This document shows, in pieces, positions 25,194 to 34,295 of a DNA stretch of 64,000 nucleotides (within the stretch, counting starts at the first letter, position 1; each line of letters begins with the position of its first letter). The position numbers and the translations under genes were made by a program. The notes under the pieces are model-generated. The model ran no database searches. It had not been told where the DNA came from and worked only from the letters and a program-made list of their open reading frames with translations. Origin of the DNA: Mycobacterium sp. (GTDB lineage: Bacteria > Actinomycetota > Actinomycetes > Mycobacteriales > Mycobacteriaceae). The stretch spans positions 1 through 64,000 of the forward strand of contig JAGQTV010000060.1 in the NCBI GenBank assembly GCA_020438845.1, read 5' to 3'.

Positions 25194-27019
25194 CACGATT
25201 GCCAGGGCACGAAGGGTTGGCGGTGTCCCTTCAACGGAGGGGGCTCAACGAGCGGTTCGCCGCGTGGCCGCGATGGGCCACGTACCTCGCCAGCGTGGCG
25301 GTTGTCGCCCTGGCGGCGTTGCTGAGGATCTGGCCGCTGGGTGCGCTCGGAACCATTCTGGTCTGGTTGACGTTTTACCCTGCTGTCCTCGTCGCCGCCA
25401 TCATCGGTGGGTTCGGTTCTGGCCTCCTGGCTGTGGGCTTGACCTGCCTTATCGCGCTCTTCGGTGGGCCCGTACTGGTATCCGGGCCGTTCATCCACAC
25501 CTCGGCGGACTGGCTGGGCATGGTGGTGTTCATCTTCAACGGAACATTGATGTCGGCCCTGGCCGAGGGCATGCGGCGGGCCAATGCGAGAGCGCGGACC
25601 GCCATGGAGCATGCCGAGGCCGCCAATAAGGCGAAAAGCGACTTTCTGGCGACGATGAGCCATGAATTGCGCACGCCGTTGAACTCGATTCTCGGTTTTT
25701 CGGATTTGTTGCGCCGGGATCCGACGGTGTCGGCCGATCAGCGTGCGGATCTGGACATCATCAACCGCAGTGGCAACCATCTGTTGGGGTTGATCAATCA
25801 GGTTCTGGACATGGCCAAGATCGAGTCGGGGCGCACCGTGCTGGAACCGTCGCCGGTGGATCTGCCCCTCCTGGTCAAGGATGTGGACTCGATGATGCGG
25901 ACCAGGGCCGAGTCCGCTGGACTGCGGTTCATCGCGGAAGTGGCCGAGGAAGTTCCCCGCTATATCGTCTGCGACGGCCAGAAGGTGCGTCAGATCATGG
26001 TCAACCTGGTGGGCAACGCGCTGAAGTTCACCAGCGAGGGGGGTGTGAGTCTGCGGGTCAGGACGGTTGCCGAGTCGGTGTCCCTGGCCGGGTTGCGGTT
26101 AATGATCGAGGTCGAGGACAGCGGTGCGGGGATTCCGGAGGATCAGCAGAAGCGGATCTTCGAACCGTTCGTTCAACTCCAGAAGGTGGGGTCGACCGGC
26201 ACCGGGCTGGGGCTCTCACTGGTGCGCGAGTATGCCCGGTTGATGGGCGGGAGCGTCGAGGTGACCAGCCGGGTAGGGTTCGGCTCGCTGTTTCGGGTGA
26301 TTATCCCGGTCGAGGTGGCCACGGCGCAGGACGTCAAGCCCGCCGATGAGTCCCGACATGTGGTGGGACTCGCTCCGGGACAGCCGCAGTGGCGGGTGCT
26401 TGTAGTCGAGGACGAGCCCCTCAACCGGCTGCTGTTGGGCCGGCTGCTGGAGGAAGTGGGTTTTGTGGTGGCCTTCGCCGAGAACGGCGCGGAATGCCTG
26501 AAAGTGTTCGGCGAGTTCCGCCCGCAGTTCATTTGGATGGACCGACGCATGCCGGTGATGGACGGCTTGGAGGCCACCTCCCATATTCGGCATCGCGATG
26601 ACGGTGCAGAGGTGAAGATCGCCGCCCTGACCGCATCGGTGTTCGAAGATCAGCGCGATGAATGGGTGCGCGCCGGAATCGATGATTTTGTCCGAAAGCC
26701 GTTCCGGGAGGCGGAGATCTTCGACTGCATGGCGCGTCTCCTCGGTGTGGAGTACGTCTATCAAGAGCAGGTTGAGCACGCCCAATCCCAGCCTGCGGTC
26801 GATCTGTCCTTCGAGCTGCCGAAACTGCCAGAAACACTGCGCGCGGAGTTGGCCGACGCGCTGGTTCTGGGGGACACCGGCCGACTTTCGGTCATACTTG
26901 AGCAGGTCCGCGAGGTCACGCCGGGATTAGCCGACGCGCTGGCGGTCCTGATTGCCGATTTCAACTACGCGCCAGCGCTGGACGCACTGGATGCGCTGAC
27001 CGCAAGGGGACAACCGTGA
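25190..27019 (+). CDS. Membrane hybrid histidine kinase (TM-HisKA-HATPase-REC)
   Basis: A 609-residue kinase. Four hydrophobic segments (about 25-118) resemble the membrane modules of DUF4118/MASE-type sensors. The dimerisation helix has His158 in MSHELRTPLNSILG; the ATPase domain (about 265-378) has LVGNALKF, EVEDSGAGIP and GTGLGLSLV. A C-terminal receiver (about 400-515) carries Asp451 in IWMDRRMPVMDG and FVRKPF. The last ~70 residues are helical, like a linker or degenerate phosphotransfer tail without an obvious His. ATG 25190 overlaps the preceding stop by four bases (ATGA). Its position between two REC proteins makes a phosphorelay to the REC-PAS and REC-PAS-GGDEF proteins likely. Confidence 0.88.
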   Translation: MTRLPGHEGLAVSLQRRGLNERFAAWPRWATYLASVAVVALAALLRIWPLGALGTILVWLTFYPAVLVAAIIGGFGSGLLAVGLTCLIALFGGPVLVSGPFIHTSADWLGMVVFIFNGTLMSALAEGMRRANARARTAMEHAEAANKAKSDFLATMSHELRTPLNSILGFSDLLRRDPTVSADQRADLDIINRSGNHLLGLINQVLDMAKIESGRTVLEPSPVDLPLLVKDVDSMMRTRAESAGLRFIAEVAEEVPRYIVCDGQKVRQIMVNLVGNALKFTSEGGVSLRVRTVAESVSLAGLRLMIEVEDSGAGIPEDQQKRIFEPFVQLQKVGSTGTGLGLSLVREYARLMGGSVEVTSRVGFGSLFRVIIPVEVATAQDVKPADESRHVVGLAPGQPQWRVLVVEDEPLNRLLLGRLLEEVGFVVAFAENGAECLKVFGEFRPQFIWMDRRMPVMDGLEATSHIRHRDDGAEVKIAALTASVFEDQRDEWVRAGIDDFVRKPFREAEIFDCMARLLGVEYVYQEQVEHAQSQPAVDLSFELPKLPETLRAELADALVLGDTGRLSVILEQVREVTPGLADALAVLIADFNYAPALDALDALTARGQP

Positions 27020-28350
27020 CTGGCGACATCGTCGTGGTCGACGACGAGCCCGGGACTTTGAAACTGCTGAAGACCCTGCTGGAGATGGATGGGCACGAGG
27101 TACGTGCCTTCACCAGTGGCGCGTTGGCTCTTCGGTCGATCGGAGTCAAGACTCCCGACCTGGTGATGCTCGACATCCGCATGCCCGGGCTGAGCGGGTT
27201 CGACGTCTGCGCGCAGCTCAAGGCAGATTCCGACAGCGCTGGGGTTCCGGTGATCTTTCTCAGCGCCGCAACCGACATCGAAGACAAGGTCAGGGCGTTC
27301 GCGGTGGGCGGTGTCGACTACATCACCAAGCCCTTCGAAAAGGGAGAGGTGCTGGCCCGGGTGGGCACCCACATCTCGCTGTTTCGCGCCTTGAACGAGA
27401 TCACCAGGGTTACCGAGGCGTTGCGCACCCGGGAGGAGAGTTTGCGCCTGGCCCAGCGGGTGGCCCATGTCGGCCACTGGGAGTGGGTGGAATCGAGCGA
27501 GGGCCTGGTGTGGTCCGACGAGATTTACCGGATCCTGGGGATCGAACCCGGATCCGTCAGGCCGAGCTACCAGGTTCTGATCGACGCAGCGCATCCAGAC
27601 GATCGACCGGTACTGGAGGCCAAGCTCGAGGCGGCGACGCAGGGTCATGACTTTGAATTGGACTACCGCATTGTCCGAACTGACGGCTTCATTCGAGCCG
27701 TTCATATAGCCACTCAGCATCTCGCGCACCCTTCCGGAGACCGACGGGCCATCGGCACGATCCGCGCTGTCTCGACGGTGGATTGGCAGCCGGTGCTTGG
27801 TGTCGTTCAGGACATCACCGAACGCAAGGAGTTGGAGCTTCGGCTGTTCGAGCAGGCGAACACGGACCCGCTGACCGGTTGTGCCAACCGCAGGTATTTC
27901 ATCGACCGCGCTGAAACCGAAATCGCGCGCGTCCGCCGCTACGGTGGCGAGTTGTCGTTGCTCATGCTCGATGTCGACAGATTCAAGTCGATCAATGACT
28001 CGTATGGTCATCTGGCCGGTGATGTAGTCCTGCAGAAGATCGGGAGCGCGCTGAAATCGCTGCTGCGGACCGTCGACTCTCCGGGCCGCCTGGGTGGCGA
28101 CGAGTTTGCAGTCCTGCTGCCGGAGACAAATCTGGACGCCGCGATTCTGGTGGCCGATCGAATCCGCGACACCGTGACCGGAACCCCAACGATCGGTCCG
28201 GAAGGTCCGATCCCACCTTTCACCGTGTCCGTCGGCATCGCGTCGCTGGCCGACGACTCCGGTGTCGATGCCTTCATGCACCGCGCCGACCGCGCGTTGT
28301 ACCAAGCCAAATCCAACGGCCGAGATCAGGTCGTCGGCGCCCGGGAATAG
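27016..28350 (+). CDS. REC-PAS-GGDEF diguanylate cyclase response regulator
   Basis: A 444-residue protein: receiver (1-120, Asp in LVMLDIRMPG, YITKPFE), PAS domain (about 140-270, with GHWEWVESS typical of the PAS_3 type), and GGDEF (about 275-444). The GGDEF motif is intact near 360-364 and is preceded by RTVD in the I-site position, so it should synthesise c-di-GMP with product inhibition. GTG 27016 overlaps the hybrid kinase stop by four bases (GTGA). It is the last gene of the operon and its most obvious enzymatic output: phosphorylation by the adjacent kinase would switch on c-di-GMP production. The receiver is clearly paralogous to those at 23625 and 59267. Confidence 0.9.
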   Translation: MTGDIVVVDDEPGTLKLLKTLLEMDGHEVRAFTSGALALRSIGVKTPDLVMLDIRMPGLSGFDVCAQLKADSDSAGVPVIFLSAATDIEDKVRAFAVGGVDYITKPFEKGEVLARVGTHISLFRALNEITRVTEALRTREESLRLAQRVAHVGHWEWVESSEGLVWSDEIYRILGIEPGSVRPSYQVLIDAAHPDDRPVLEAKLEAATQGHDFELDYRIVRTDGFIRAVHIATQHLAHPSGDRRAIGTIRAVSTVDWQPVLGVVQDITERKELELRLFEQANTDPLTGCANRRYFIDRAETEIARVRRYGGELSLLMLDVDRFKSINDSYGHLAGDVVLQKIGSALKSLLRTVDSPGRLGGDEFAVLLPETNLDAAILVADRIRDTVTGTPTIGPEGPIPPFTVSVGIASLADDSGVDAFMHRADRALYQAKSNGRDQVVGARE

Positions 28351-28353
28351 GCG

Positions 28354-30024
28354 CTATCGCGGAGTCATCAGTTTGTAGCCGCGGTCGATGATGTGGGCCG
28401 GCAGCGGTTGGCTCTCCTCGTTGGGAATCATCACCTCGACATAGGCCGCACCGTCATGGCCGTCGATGGCATCCAGGATCGAGTCCAACTCGGCGACTGT
28501 CGACACTTTCGCGGTGAGCCAGTTCTTGCAGCCGAACGCTGCCGGCAGCAGGTGGTACTGCACCGGGGCCAGGTCGTCGTATTCGTGGCCGCGTTCGCTG
28601 ATGACGTCCTCGACCCCGAAGAGGCCGTTGTTGAGCACGAAGATCACCGGCGCGACGTGGTAGCGCCCCATGACCGCGAGATCGTTGAGGGTCAGTTGGT
28701 GGGCGCCGTCACCGGTGACCAGCACGGTGCGGCCCGACTTCTTCGCCATCGCGATGCCCATGGCGGCTGGGGTTCCCCAACCGATCGATCCCCACAGGCC
28801 CTGCTCCTCGGCGCTTACTGCGGCCGGTAGCAGCATGCCGTTGAGGTGCAACATGCAGGTGCCGGTCTCGATCACCAGGGTGTCGTCGGCGTGCAGTCGC
28901 CGCTGCAACCTCGGGTAGAAGTTCGCCGAACATGTCGGCTCGTCACCGAAACCGGTCATCGCGAGCGGGGCAGGGGCCGGAGCGAGCTCGCGTTCGCGAG
29001 GGGAAACCCTTGCGATGAGGGCGTCCAGCACATCGTCGATGGCGACGTTCAGATAGATGTTGCGGCCGTTGCGCACCCAGTTGTCATGGACGCAGACCGC
29101 GCGGTCGGTGTCCAAAACGTCGCCCCAGAACGCGGTGTTGAGTTCGGTCAGCATCACCCCGCCGAGGTCGAGAATGAGGTCGGCCTGTTCGACGACCTCT
29201 CGCACCGCGGGGGGCTGGGAGGCTTCGGCGTTGTAGAGACCGATGTACTGCGGCAGGGATTCGTCGATCACTCCCTTGTCGTACGACATGAGGGCGACCG
29301 GAAGGTTGGCTTTACTGACGAGGTCGACCGCTTTGTCGGCTACTCCGTAGCGTGCGGTCAGCGAGGTGATGGTGACGACCGGATGTTGTGCCGCAGCGAT
29401 TTTCGCTGCGATTGCGTCGACGGCGGCGGCCAACTCGACGGGGTCGCTGTGCTGGCGCTTGATTGTGGCGAGCGGCGTTCCTTTCACCGGCTTGCCGATC
29501 ACTGGCATGTACCCGTGCACCTGAGAGATCACGATGTAGGCGGGCATGGACTGGCGCAACGCCTCGCGGATGACACGTTCGAGTTCATCGATGCAGTTAT
29601 CGGGGGTCAATACCGCCGAGACGCAGCAGGCCGCCGCCGAAATGGGATGGAAGCGGTCATATCTGGTGTCGCCGAGGTTGTGGTGGGTGATCAGACCCAA
29701 ACGTTGGATCCGTTCACTGGGCATGCCGACGATGTGGAAGACCGGCAACCGATGTGCCTTGGAGCCCATCACCCCGTTGATTGCCGACAGTTCGCCGACG
29801 CCGTAGGTGGTGGACAGGATCGCCGCGCCCCGGATTCGGGCGTAACCGTCGGCGGCGTAGGCGGCGTTGAGTTCGTTGGCGCACCCCACCCAGCCCAAGC
29901 CGTCGACCTTCTCGACGGCGTCGTCCACCGAGAAGGCGTAATCGCCGGGAACTCCGAACACGCGGTCAATGCCCAGAGCAGCGAGTCGGGTCAGAACGTA
30001 CTCGGAGACAGTAAGTTTGGTCAC
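28354..30024 (-). CDS. Thiamine-diphosphate-dependent alpha-keto acid decarboxylase
   Basis: A 556-residue enzyme of the pyruvate/indolepyruvate decarboxylase family, full length for the group. The N-terminal pyrimidine-binding domain has GIDRVFGVPGDYAF and a Glu in GCANELNAAYAADGYAR; the ThDP motif is GDGAHQLTLNDLAVM followed by VLNNGLFGVE near 440-480. It removes CO2 from a 2-keto acid to give an aldehyde; branched-chain or aromatic keto acids are likely because mycobacterial relatives prefer those, but that is family knowledge. ATG 30024 is used. It converges with the signalling operon, from which it is only three bases apart, and it seems unrelated to signalling. Confidence 0.88.
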   Translation of the reverse strand: MTKLTVSEYVLTRLAALGIDRVFGVPGDYAFSVDDAVEKVDGLGWVGCANELNAAYAADGYARIRGAAILSTTYGVGELSAINGVMGSKAHRLPVFHIVGMPSERIQRLGLITHHNLGDTRYDRFHPISAAACCVSAVLTPDNCIDELERVIREALRQSMPAYIVISQVHGYMPVIGKPVKGTPLATIKRQHSDPVELAAAVDAIAAKIAAAQHPVVTITSLTARYGVADKAVDLVSKANLPVALMSYDKGVIDESLPQYIGLYNAEASQPPAVREVVEQADLILDLGGVMLTELNTAFWGDVLDTDRAVCVHDNWVRNGRNIYLNVAIDDVLDALIARVSPRERELAPAPAPLAMTGFGDEPTCSANFYPRLQRRLHADDTLVIETGTCMLHLNGMLLPAAVSAEEQGLWGSIGWGTPAAMGIAMAKKSGRTVLVTGDGAHQLTLNDLAVMGRYHVAPVIFVLNNGLFGVEDVISERGHEYDDLAPVQYHLLPAAFGCKNWLTAKVSTVAELDSILDAIDGHDGAAYVEVMIPNEESQPLPAHIIDRGYKLMTPR

Positions 30025-30074
30025 CCTGGAAAGCTAAATGAGGGGGACCGGAACCGTCTGGGATTCAGCGGATC

Positions 30075-30902
30075 TCAGGCCCAGTGGGCTTCCAGCGCCT
30101 CGACGAGTTCACCGGCGCGTTCGTCGGGGAAGAACAGTCGTGCCCCCGGAACCTCGACGACGCCGGTGGCGCCGGGGATGAGGTCGACCAGCCAATCGGC
30201 CCATTGGCGGCGAAAGAAGATGTCACCGGTTCCCCACACGATGGCGGTGGGCACCGTCAATTCTCCGAGGAGGGCGTGAATCGGGGCGAGCTGCTCCGGT
30301 GTCATCGACGACAGGAGCACTTTCATGAAACGGGCGCCCTCGGTAGTGCCCAGGATGGGCGCCAGGTAGTCGGTGATGACGTCGTCGGGGATGGCCGAGA
30401 CATCCTGGTAGCCGGTGCGATAAATCTGTTTCGCGATTCCGGGGTGCCGTGCCAGCGGGCCGGCCAATCCCAGCAGGCCGGCCTTCGCGGCCCAGACGGC
30501 TGGCCGGAATGCGGCAGGCGGGAAGTTGCCCTCGGTGTCGCAGTTCGTCAGCGCGAACGACGCGAAGCGCTCGGGCTCACGGGTGATGACGACCTGGGAC
30601 ACCGCGCCTCCGGTGTCGTTGCCCACTAAGTGAATCTCGCTCAGATCCAGTTCGCGGATGACCGTTCCGACGGCGTCGGCCCATCCCCAGACCGACGGCT
30701 CCCCGAACGCAGGAGTGTGTCCGTGTCCGGGGAGGTCGACGCTGATGCAGCGGCGGTGGCCCGAGAGCCTCTTCACGCAGTTGCGCCACAGTCTGCCGTT
30801 GGTGAAAACCCCGTGCACAAATAACGTGACCGGGCCCTGCCCGACGTCGGTGTAGCTGATCGAACCAGCGCTGTGCCGGTGGGCCGCGAACTCGTCAGTC
30901 AT
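30075..30902 (-). CDS. Alpha/beta hydrolase, haloalkane-dehalogenase-like, lacking the usual catalytic His
   Basis: A 275-residue alpha/beta hydrolase. The oxyanion loop is LFVHGVFTNGRLW; the nucleophile elbow is LVGNDTGGAVS with Asp96, as in haloalkane dehalogenases and epoxide hydrolases rather than Ser esterases. An Asp in IVWGTGDIFF fits the acid. In the place of the catalytic histidine the sequence reads PGARLFFPDE, with Leu where relatives have His, so the standard two-step mechanism is compromised. ATG 30902 follows GAGGG by three to four bases. It lies 50 bases upstream of the decarboxylase and could be co-transcribed with it. Active enzyme with another base, or a non-catalytic relative, are both open. 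Confidence 0.75.
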   Translation of the reverse strand: MTDEFAAHRHSAGSISYTDVGQGPVTLFVHGVFTNGRLWRNCVKRLSGHRRCISVDLPGHGHTPAFGEPSVWGWADAVGTVIRELDLSEIHLVGNDTGGAVSQVVITREPERFASFALTNCDTEGNFPPAAFRPAVWAAKAGLLGLAGPLARHPGIAKQIYRTGYQDVSAIPDDVITDYLAPILGTTEGARFMKVLLSSMTPEQLAPIHALLGELTVPTAIVWGTGDIFFRRQWADWLVDLIPGATGVVEVPGARLFFPDERAGELVEALEAHWA

Positions 30903-31046
30903 GAACCCTCGCTCTGCGCCTGCCCCATCCCGACGACGATAGCTGGCTCCGGACTGCGGTCCCAGCGTTTTCCGACCGCTGCGACGCGGCGCGGATATCG
31001 TGGGACAAGGCGGAATTCGGTCTGCGCAAGACGGGAGTGCGGTGAC

Positions 31047-34000
31047 ATGCAGTTGGCACCGATTCCGTTCGATGACGGCGAGCGCCTGGCGGAACTGACA
31101 GGGCTGGGGGTCACCGGCGCTCCCGCGGATGAACAGCTGGATCGGATAGCCGCTGCGGCAGTCCAGTGCTTCGGCGTGCCCATCTGTCTGATCAACGTGG
31201 TCGACCGGGACAAGGTCGTGATCAAATCCGGTGCCGGTCTCGACGTGAGCCACATGCGCCGCGAAGTGTCATTCTGCGGTCACACGATTTTGGGCGAAGG
31301 TTCGTTCGTCGTCGCCGACACCCGTACCGACGAGCGCTTCGCGGACAACCCACTTGTGACCGGGCCTCCCCATGTCGGGTTCTACGCGGGCTATCCGATC
31401 GCGGGGCCCTCGGGTCATCGAATCGGGACGTTCTGCATCATCGACCACCAACCGCGGTCGCCGGGCGACGCCGACCTGATGATGTTGCGAGTGCTGGCCG
31501 AAGCCGCTCAGAACCGCATCGCCGAGATAAGCCGGACCCGTCGGCTTGATTCAGCCGAGCTGCTTGCGGCGGCGACAAACGCGGCCGGCATCGGATTGTG
31601 GAAGTGGGACGTTCCCGCCGACGTTCTCACCTGGGACGACAAGATGTACGCGATATATGGAATTCGGGCGGCGGACTTTTCGGGCGCATACGAGGCCTGG
31701 GCGGCGGGGTTGCATCCCGACGATGCGGAAGAAGCCCGGTTGGAGACTCAGCGGGCTCTAGATGGTGTGAAGGCCTACGACACCCAGTTCCGTGTCGTAT
31801 GGCCGGGGGGTGGGATCCATTGGATACAGGCCAAGGCGACGGTGACCCGGGACGAGATGGGGAACCCGGTGTCCATGATGGGTTTGAACTGGGACATCAC
31901 GGCCGAGAAGGAGATAGAGGCGAAAGTGGGCGCCGCCGCGGCGCGCGATGCCCAGGCCGCTCTGATGGAAACCGTCGAAGTCGCGATCTCCGAACTTCCG
32001 ATTGTTCTCTACAGCACGGGCTGGGTGGCAGGTGATGGATCTGAGCGTTGGCTGTTGGGCAACGCAGGGTCGCTCCTCGGAGTGAGCAAGACCGACTTCG
32101 AACAAGGAGACGACCTCCTCGCCAACGTCGTATCCACCGACCGCGGAAAAATCGAACTCGAAATGGCCGAGGCCCGGTCAAAGGGCCGCGGGTCGATCTC
32201 GCAGCAGTTCCGCGTCCTTGGCCGGGACGGAACCGAGAGATGGTGTCAGCATGTCGCCAAACTGAACCACGCTAACCACACCCAGAGCGGTGCCCTGCTT
32301 GACATCGACACAGCGAAACGGCTTTCGGAAAAATTGAACGAGTCCGAGAAGATGGAGGCTCTCGGCCGACTGGCGGGCGCGATTGCACACGATTTCAACA
32401 ACATCCTCGGGGTGATTTCCAACTCCGCCACCCTCGCCCGCGACGCAGCCGGAGCCGCGGGAATACAGGTGGATATCGATCGCATTCTCGCTGCGGCAAA
32501 ACGGGCGGGGAGTACCACCCGTCAACTGCTGACGATCTCTCGGCCTCCTACCGGCTCGCAGTCCACGGACATCAACCAGTGTGTCGTCGGAATGCAGGAG
32601 TTCTTGTCCACAGCGGTCGGGGCGGCGGTCGAGTTGAATGTTCAGACGTCTGACGAGAAGGTCATTGCCCGCATCGATCCCACGGAGCTTGATCGGGTGA
32701 TCATGAATCTGGCAGTCAACGCCCGCGATGCGATGCCCGGCGGCGGGAAACTGGGCCTTGTCGTCAGCCGGGGGAACGGGCGGCCCGAGCGCCCTGGACC
32801 CACGGCGCGGCTGACGGTGTCCGACACCGGCACCGGTATGAGCCCGGACACCGTGCGCCGAATCTTCGAACCGTTCTTCACCACCAAGGATGCCGGGCGC
32901 GGCGTCGGCCTGGGCTTGGCAACCTGCTCGGCCATTGTCACGGCTGCGGGCGGAAGCATTGACTGCACGAGCGCCGAGGGTGCCGGCACGACATTCACCG
33001 TCGATCTGCCGTTACTTGAACTCGGAGACACAGATGACGACGAGGAAGGCGGCGGAAATGCCATTGTCAGGTTTGTCGAGCAGCCCGATCGATCTGCCGG
33101 ACAGCAGCAAAAACGGTTCGCCGTTGGAGGACGGTCGATCCTGATCGTCGAAGACGACGCAGACCTCAGGGCCACCACCCAGCGCCTGCTGGAACGCGAG
33201 GGGTTCGTCGTCGCAGCAGTCGGCACCATCGCGGCCGCTCGTGGGGCCCTGCCCACACTGGACGCTGACCTGGTGATCTCCGATATCCAGCTGCCCGACG
33301 GCGATGGAATGGATTTCCTGCGGGAGTTGAAGGCCGCCCATCCGGATCTACCGGTGGTGATCTCGACGGGAGTGCCGACACTGGAAGCGGCCAGTCGAGC
33401 CGTCAATGACGGAGCGTGCGAATTCCTCATCAAACCCGTGGCTGCCGCCGATCTCATCAGCGTCGCCCGTGCCGCCGTCGTCAAAGGACGCCGACTTAAG
33501 CTCCAAAGCAAATATCTGGCGGGCAAAACCGAAGGCAGGGAATTCCTCGTCGATCTGTCCGCCACGGAGGAAGCCTTCAATTCTGCGCTTTCCACCGTCC
33601 GGATGCATTTCCAGCCCATCGTGAATTCTTGTGACAGTTCGGTTTTCGGCTATGAAGCGTTGCTTCGGTGCGATCAGCCACGGTTCGCCAATCCGCTGCG
33701 TCTCGTGGAGGCCGCCGAGATGCTCGGCCGAGTCGAAGATCTCGGGTTGTCGGTTCGCAGCGCAATCGCCGAGGCGTTGCCGGCTCGGTCGAGCCCGGCG
33801 CACGCGATCTTCGTCAATCTTCATCCTTCGGAAGTGCGGGCCGACCTTCTCGGGATTGCGACCGAACCGCTTTTGCCGTTCGCCGAGAACATCGTGTTGG
33901 AAATTACCGAACGAGCGGCACTGGATAGTGACCGGCGACTGGAGGACGATCTGAACCGGTTGCGCGACTGTGGCTATCGCATCGCCATCGACGATCTGGG

Positions 34001-34286
34001 CGAGGGCTATTCGGGCCTGGCCACTCTTGTCCGGGTCCACCCAGAATTCGCAAAGATCGACAAGTCGCTCATCACCGATATCGACCGGACGCCGCTGAAA
34101 CAGGACATCGTTTCGGCGATCATCGGCATGTTGCAGGAGCACGATATTCGCGTTGTTGCCGAGGGTGTCGAGACCCCCGCCCAGCGAGCTATCCTTCGTG
34201 AGCTTGAGTGTGATCTGTTGCAGGGATTTCTCTTCGCGAAGCCCGGTCCGCCCTTTGTCAACCCTCGAACCGTATTCGTGGACTGA
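31047..34286 (+). CDS. GAF-PAS-PAS-histidine kinase-REC-EAL fusion
   Basis: A 1079-residue single chain: GAF (about 15-155), PAS (165-285), a second PAS-like domain (305-410), HisKA with His448 in AGAIAHDFNNILG, HATPase (about 530-655, with NLAVNARDAMPGGG, VSDTGTGM, GVGLGLAT), receiver (about 695-810, Asp746 in LVISDIQLPDGDG, FLIKPV), and EAL (about 840-1070). EAL residues look intact: GYEALLR, an Asn in VNLHPSE, LEITER, IDDLGEGYSG, KIDKS, AEGVET and LLQGFLF, although the DFGTGYSS loop is changed. It should autophosphorylate, pass phosphate to its own receiver and so control c-di-GMP hydrolysis. ATG 31047 with GGGAG nine bases upstream is chosen over earlier in-frame codons. Confidence 0.87.
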   Translation: MQLAPIPFDDGERLAELTGLGVTGAPADEQLDRIAAAAVQCFGVPICLINVVDRDKVVIKSGAGLDVSHMRREVSFCGHTILGEGSFVVADTRTDERFADNPLVTGPPHVGFYAGYPIAGPSGHRIGTFCIIDHQPRSPGDADLMMLRVLAEAAQNRIAEISRTRRLDSAELLAAATNAAGIGLWKWDVPADVLTWDDKMYAIYGIRAADFSGAYEAWAAGLHPDDAEEARLETQRALDGVKAYDTQFRVVWPGGGIHWIQAKATVTRDEMGNPVSMMGLNWDITAEKEIEAKVGAAAARDAQAALMETVEVAISELPIVLYSTGWVAGDGSERWLLGNAGSLLGVSKTDFEQGDDLLANVVSTDRGKIELEMAEARSKGRGSISQQFRVLGRDGTERWCQHVAKLNHANHTQSGALLDIDTAKRLSEKLNESEKMEALGRLAGAIAHDFNNILGVISNSATLARDAAGAAGIQVDIDRILAAAKRAGSTTRQLLTISRPPTGSQSTDINQCVVGMQEFLSTAVGAAVELNVQTSDEKVIARIDPTELDRVIMNLAVNARDAMPGGGKLGLVVSRGNGRPERPGPTARLTVSDTGTGMSPDTVRRIFEPFFTTKDAGRGVGLGLATCSAIVTAAGGSIDCTSAEGAGTTFTVDLPLLELGDTDDDEEGGGNAIVRFVEQPDRSAGQQQKRFAVGGRSILIVEDDADLRATTQRLLEREGFVVAAVGTIAAARGALPTLDADLVISDIQLPDGDGMDFLRELKAAHPDLPVVISTGVPTLEAASRAVNDGACEFLIKPVAAADLISVARAAVVKGRRLKLQSKYLAGKTEGREFLVDLSATEEAFNSALSTVRMHFQPIVNSCDSSVFGYEALLRCDQPRFANPLRLVEAAEMLGRVEDLGLSVRSAIAEALPARSSPAHAIFVNLHPSEVRADLLGIATEPLLPFAENIVLEITERAALDSDRRLEDDLNRLRDCGYRIAIDDLGEGYSGLATLVRVHPEFAKIDKSLITDIDRTPLKQDIVSAIIGMLQEHDIRVVAEGVETPAQRAILRELECDLLQGFLFAKPGPPFVNPRTVFVD

Positions 34287-34295
34287 ACGGGTTCA

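Noticed and set aside
12832-28350. A chemotaxis operon
   Set aside because: CheB and CheR domains are present only as PAS fusions; no CheA, CheW, CheY-alone, receptor or flagellar gene is seen.
28846-30279. Long plus-strand open frame opposite the keto-acid decarboxylase
   Set aside because: The minus-strand frame encodes a complete ThDP enzyme; the plus-strand product has no recognisable domain and only reflects high GC content.
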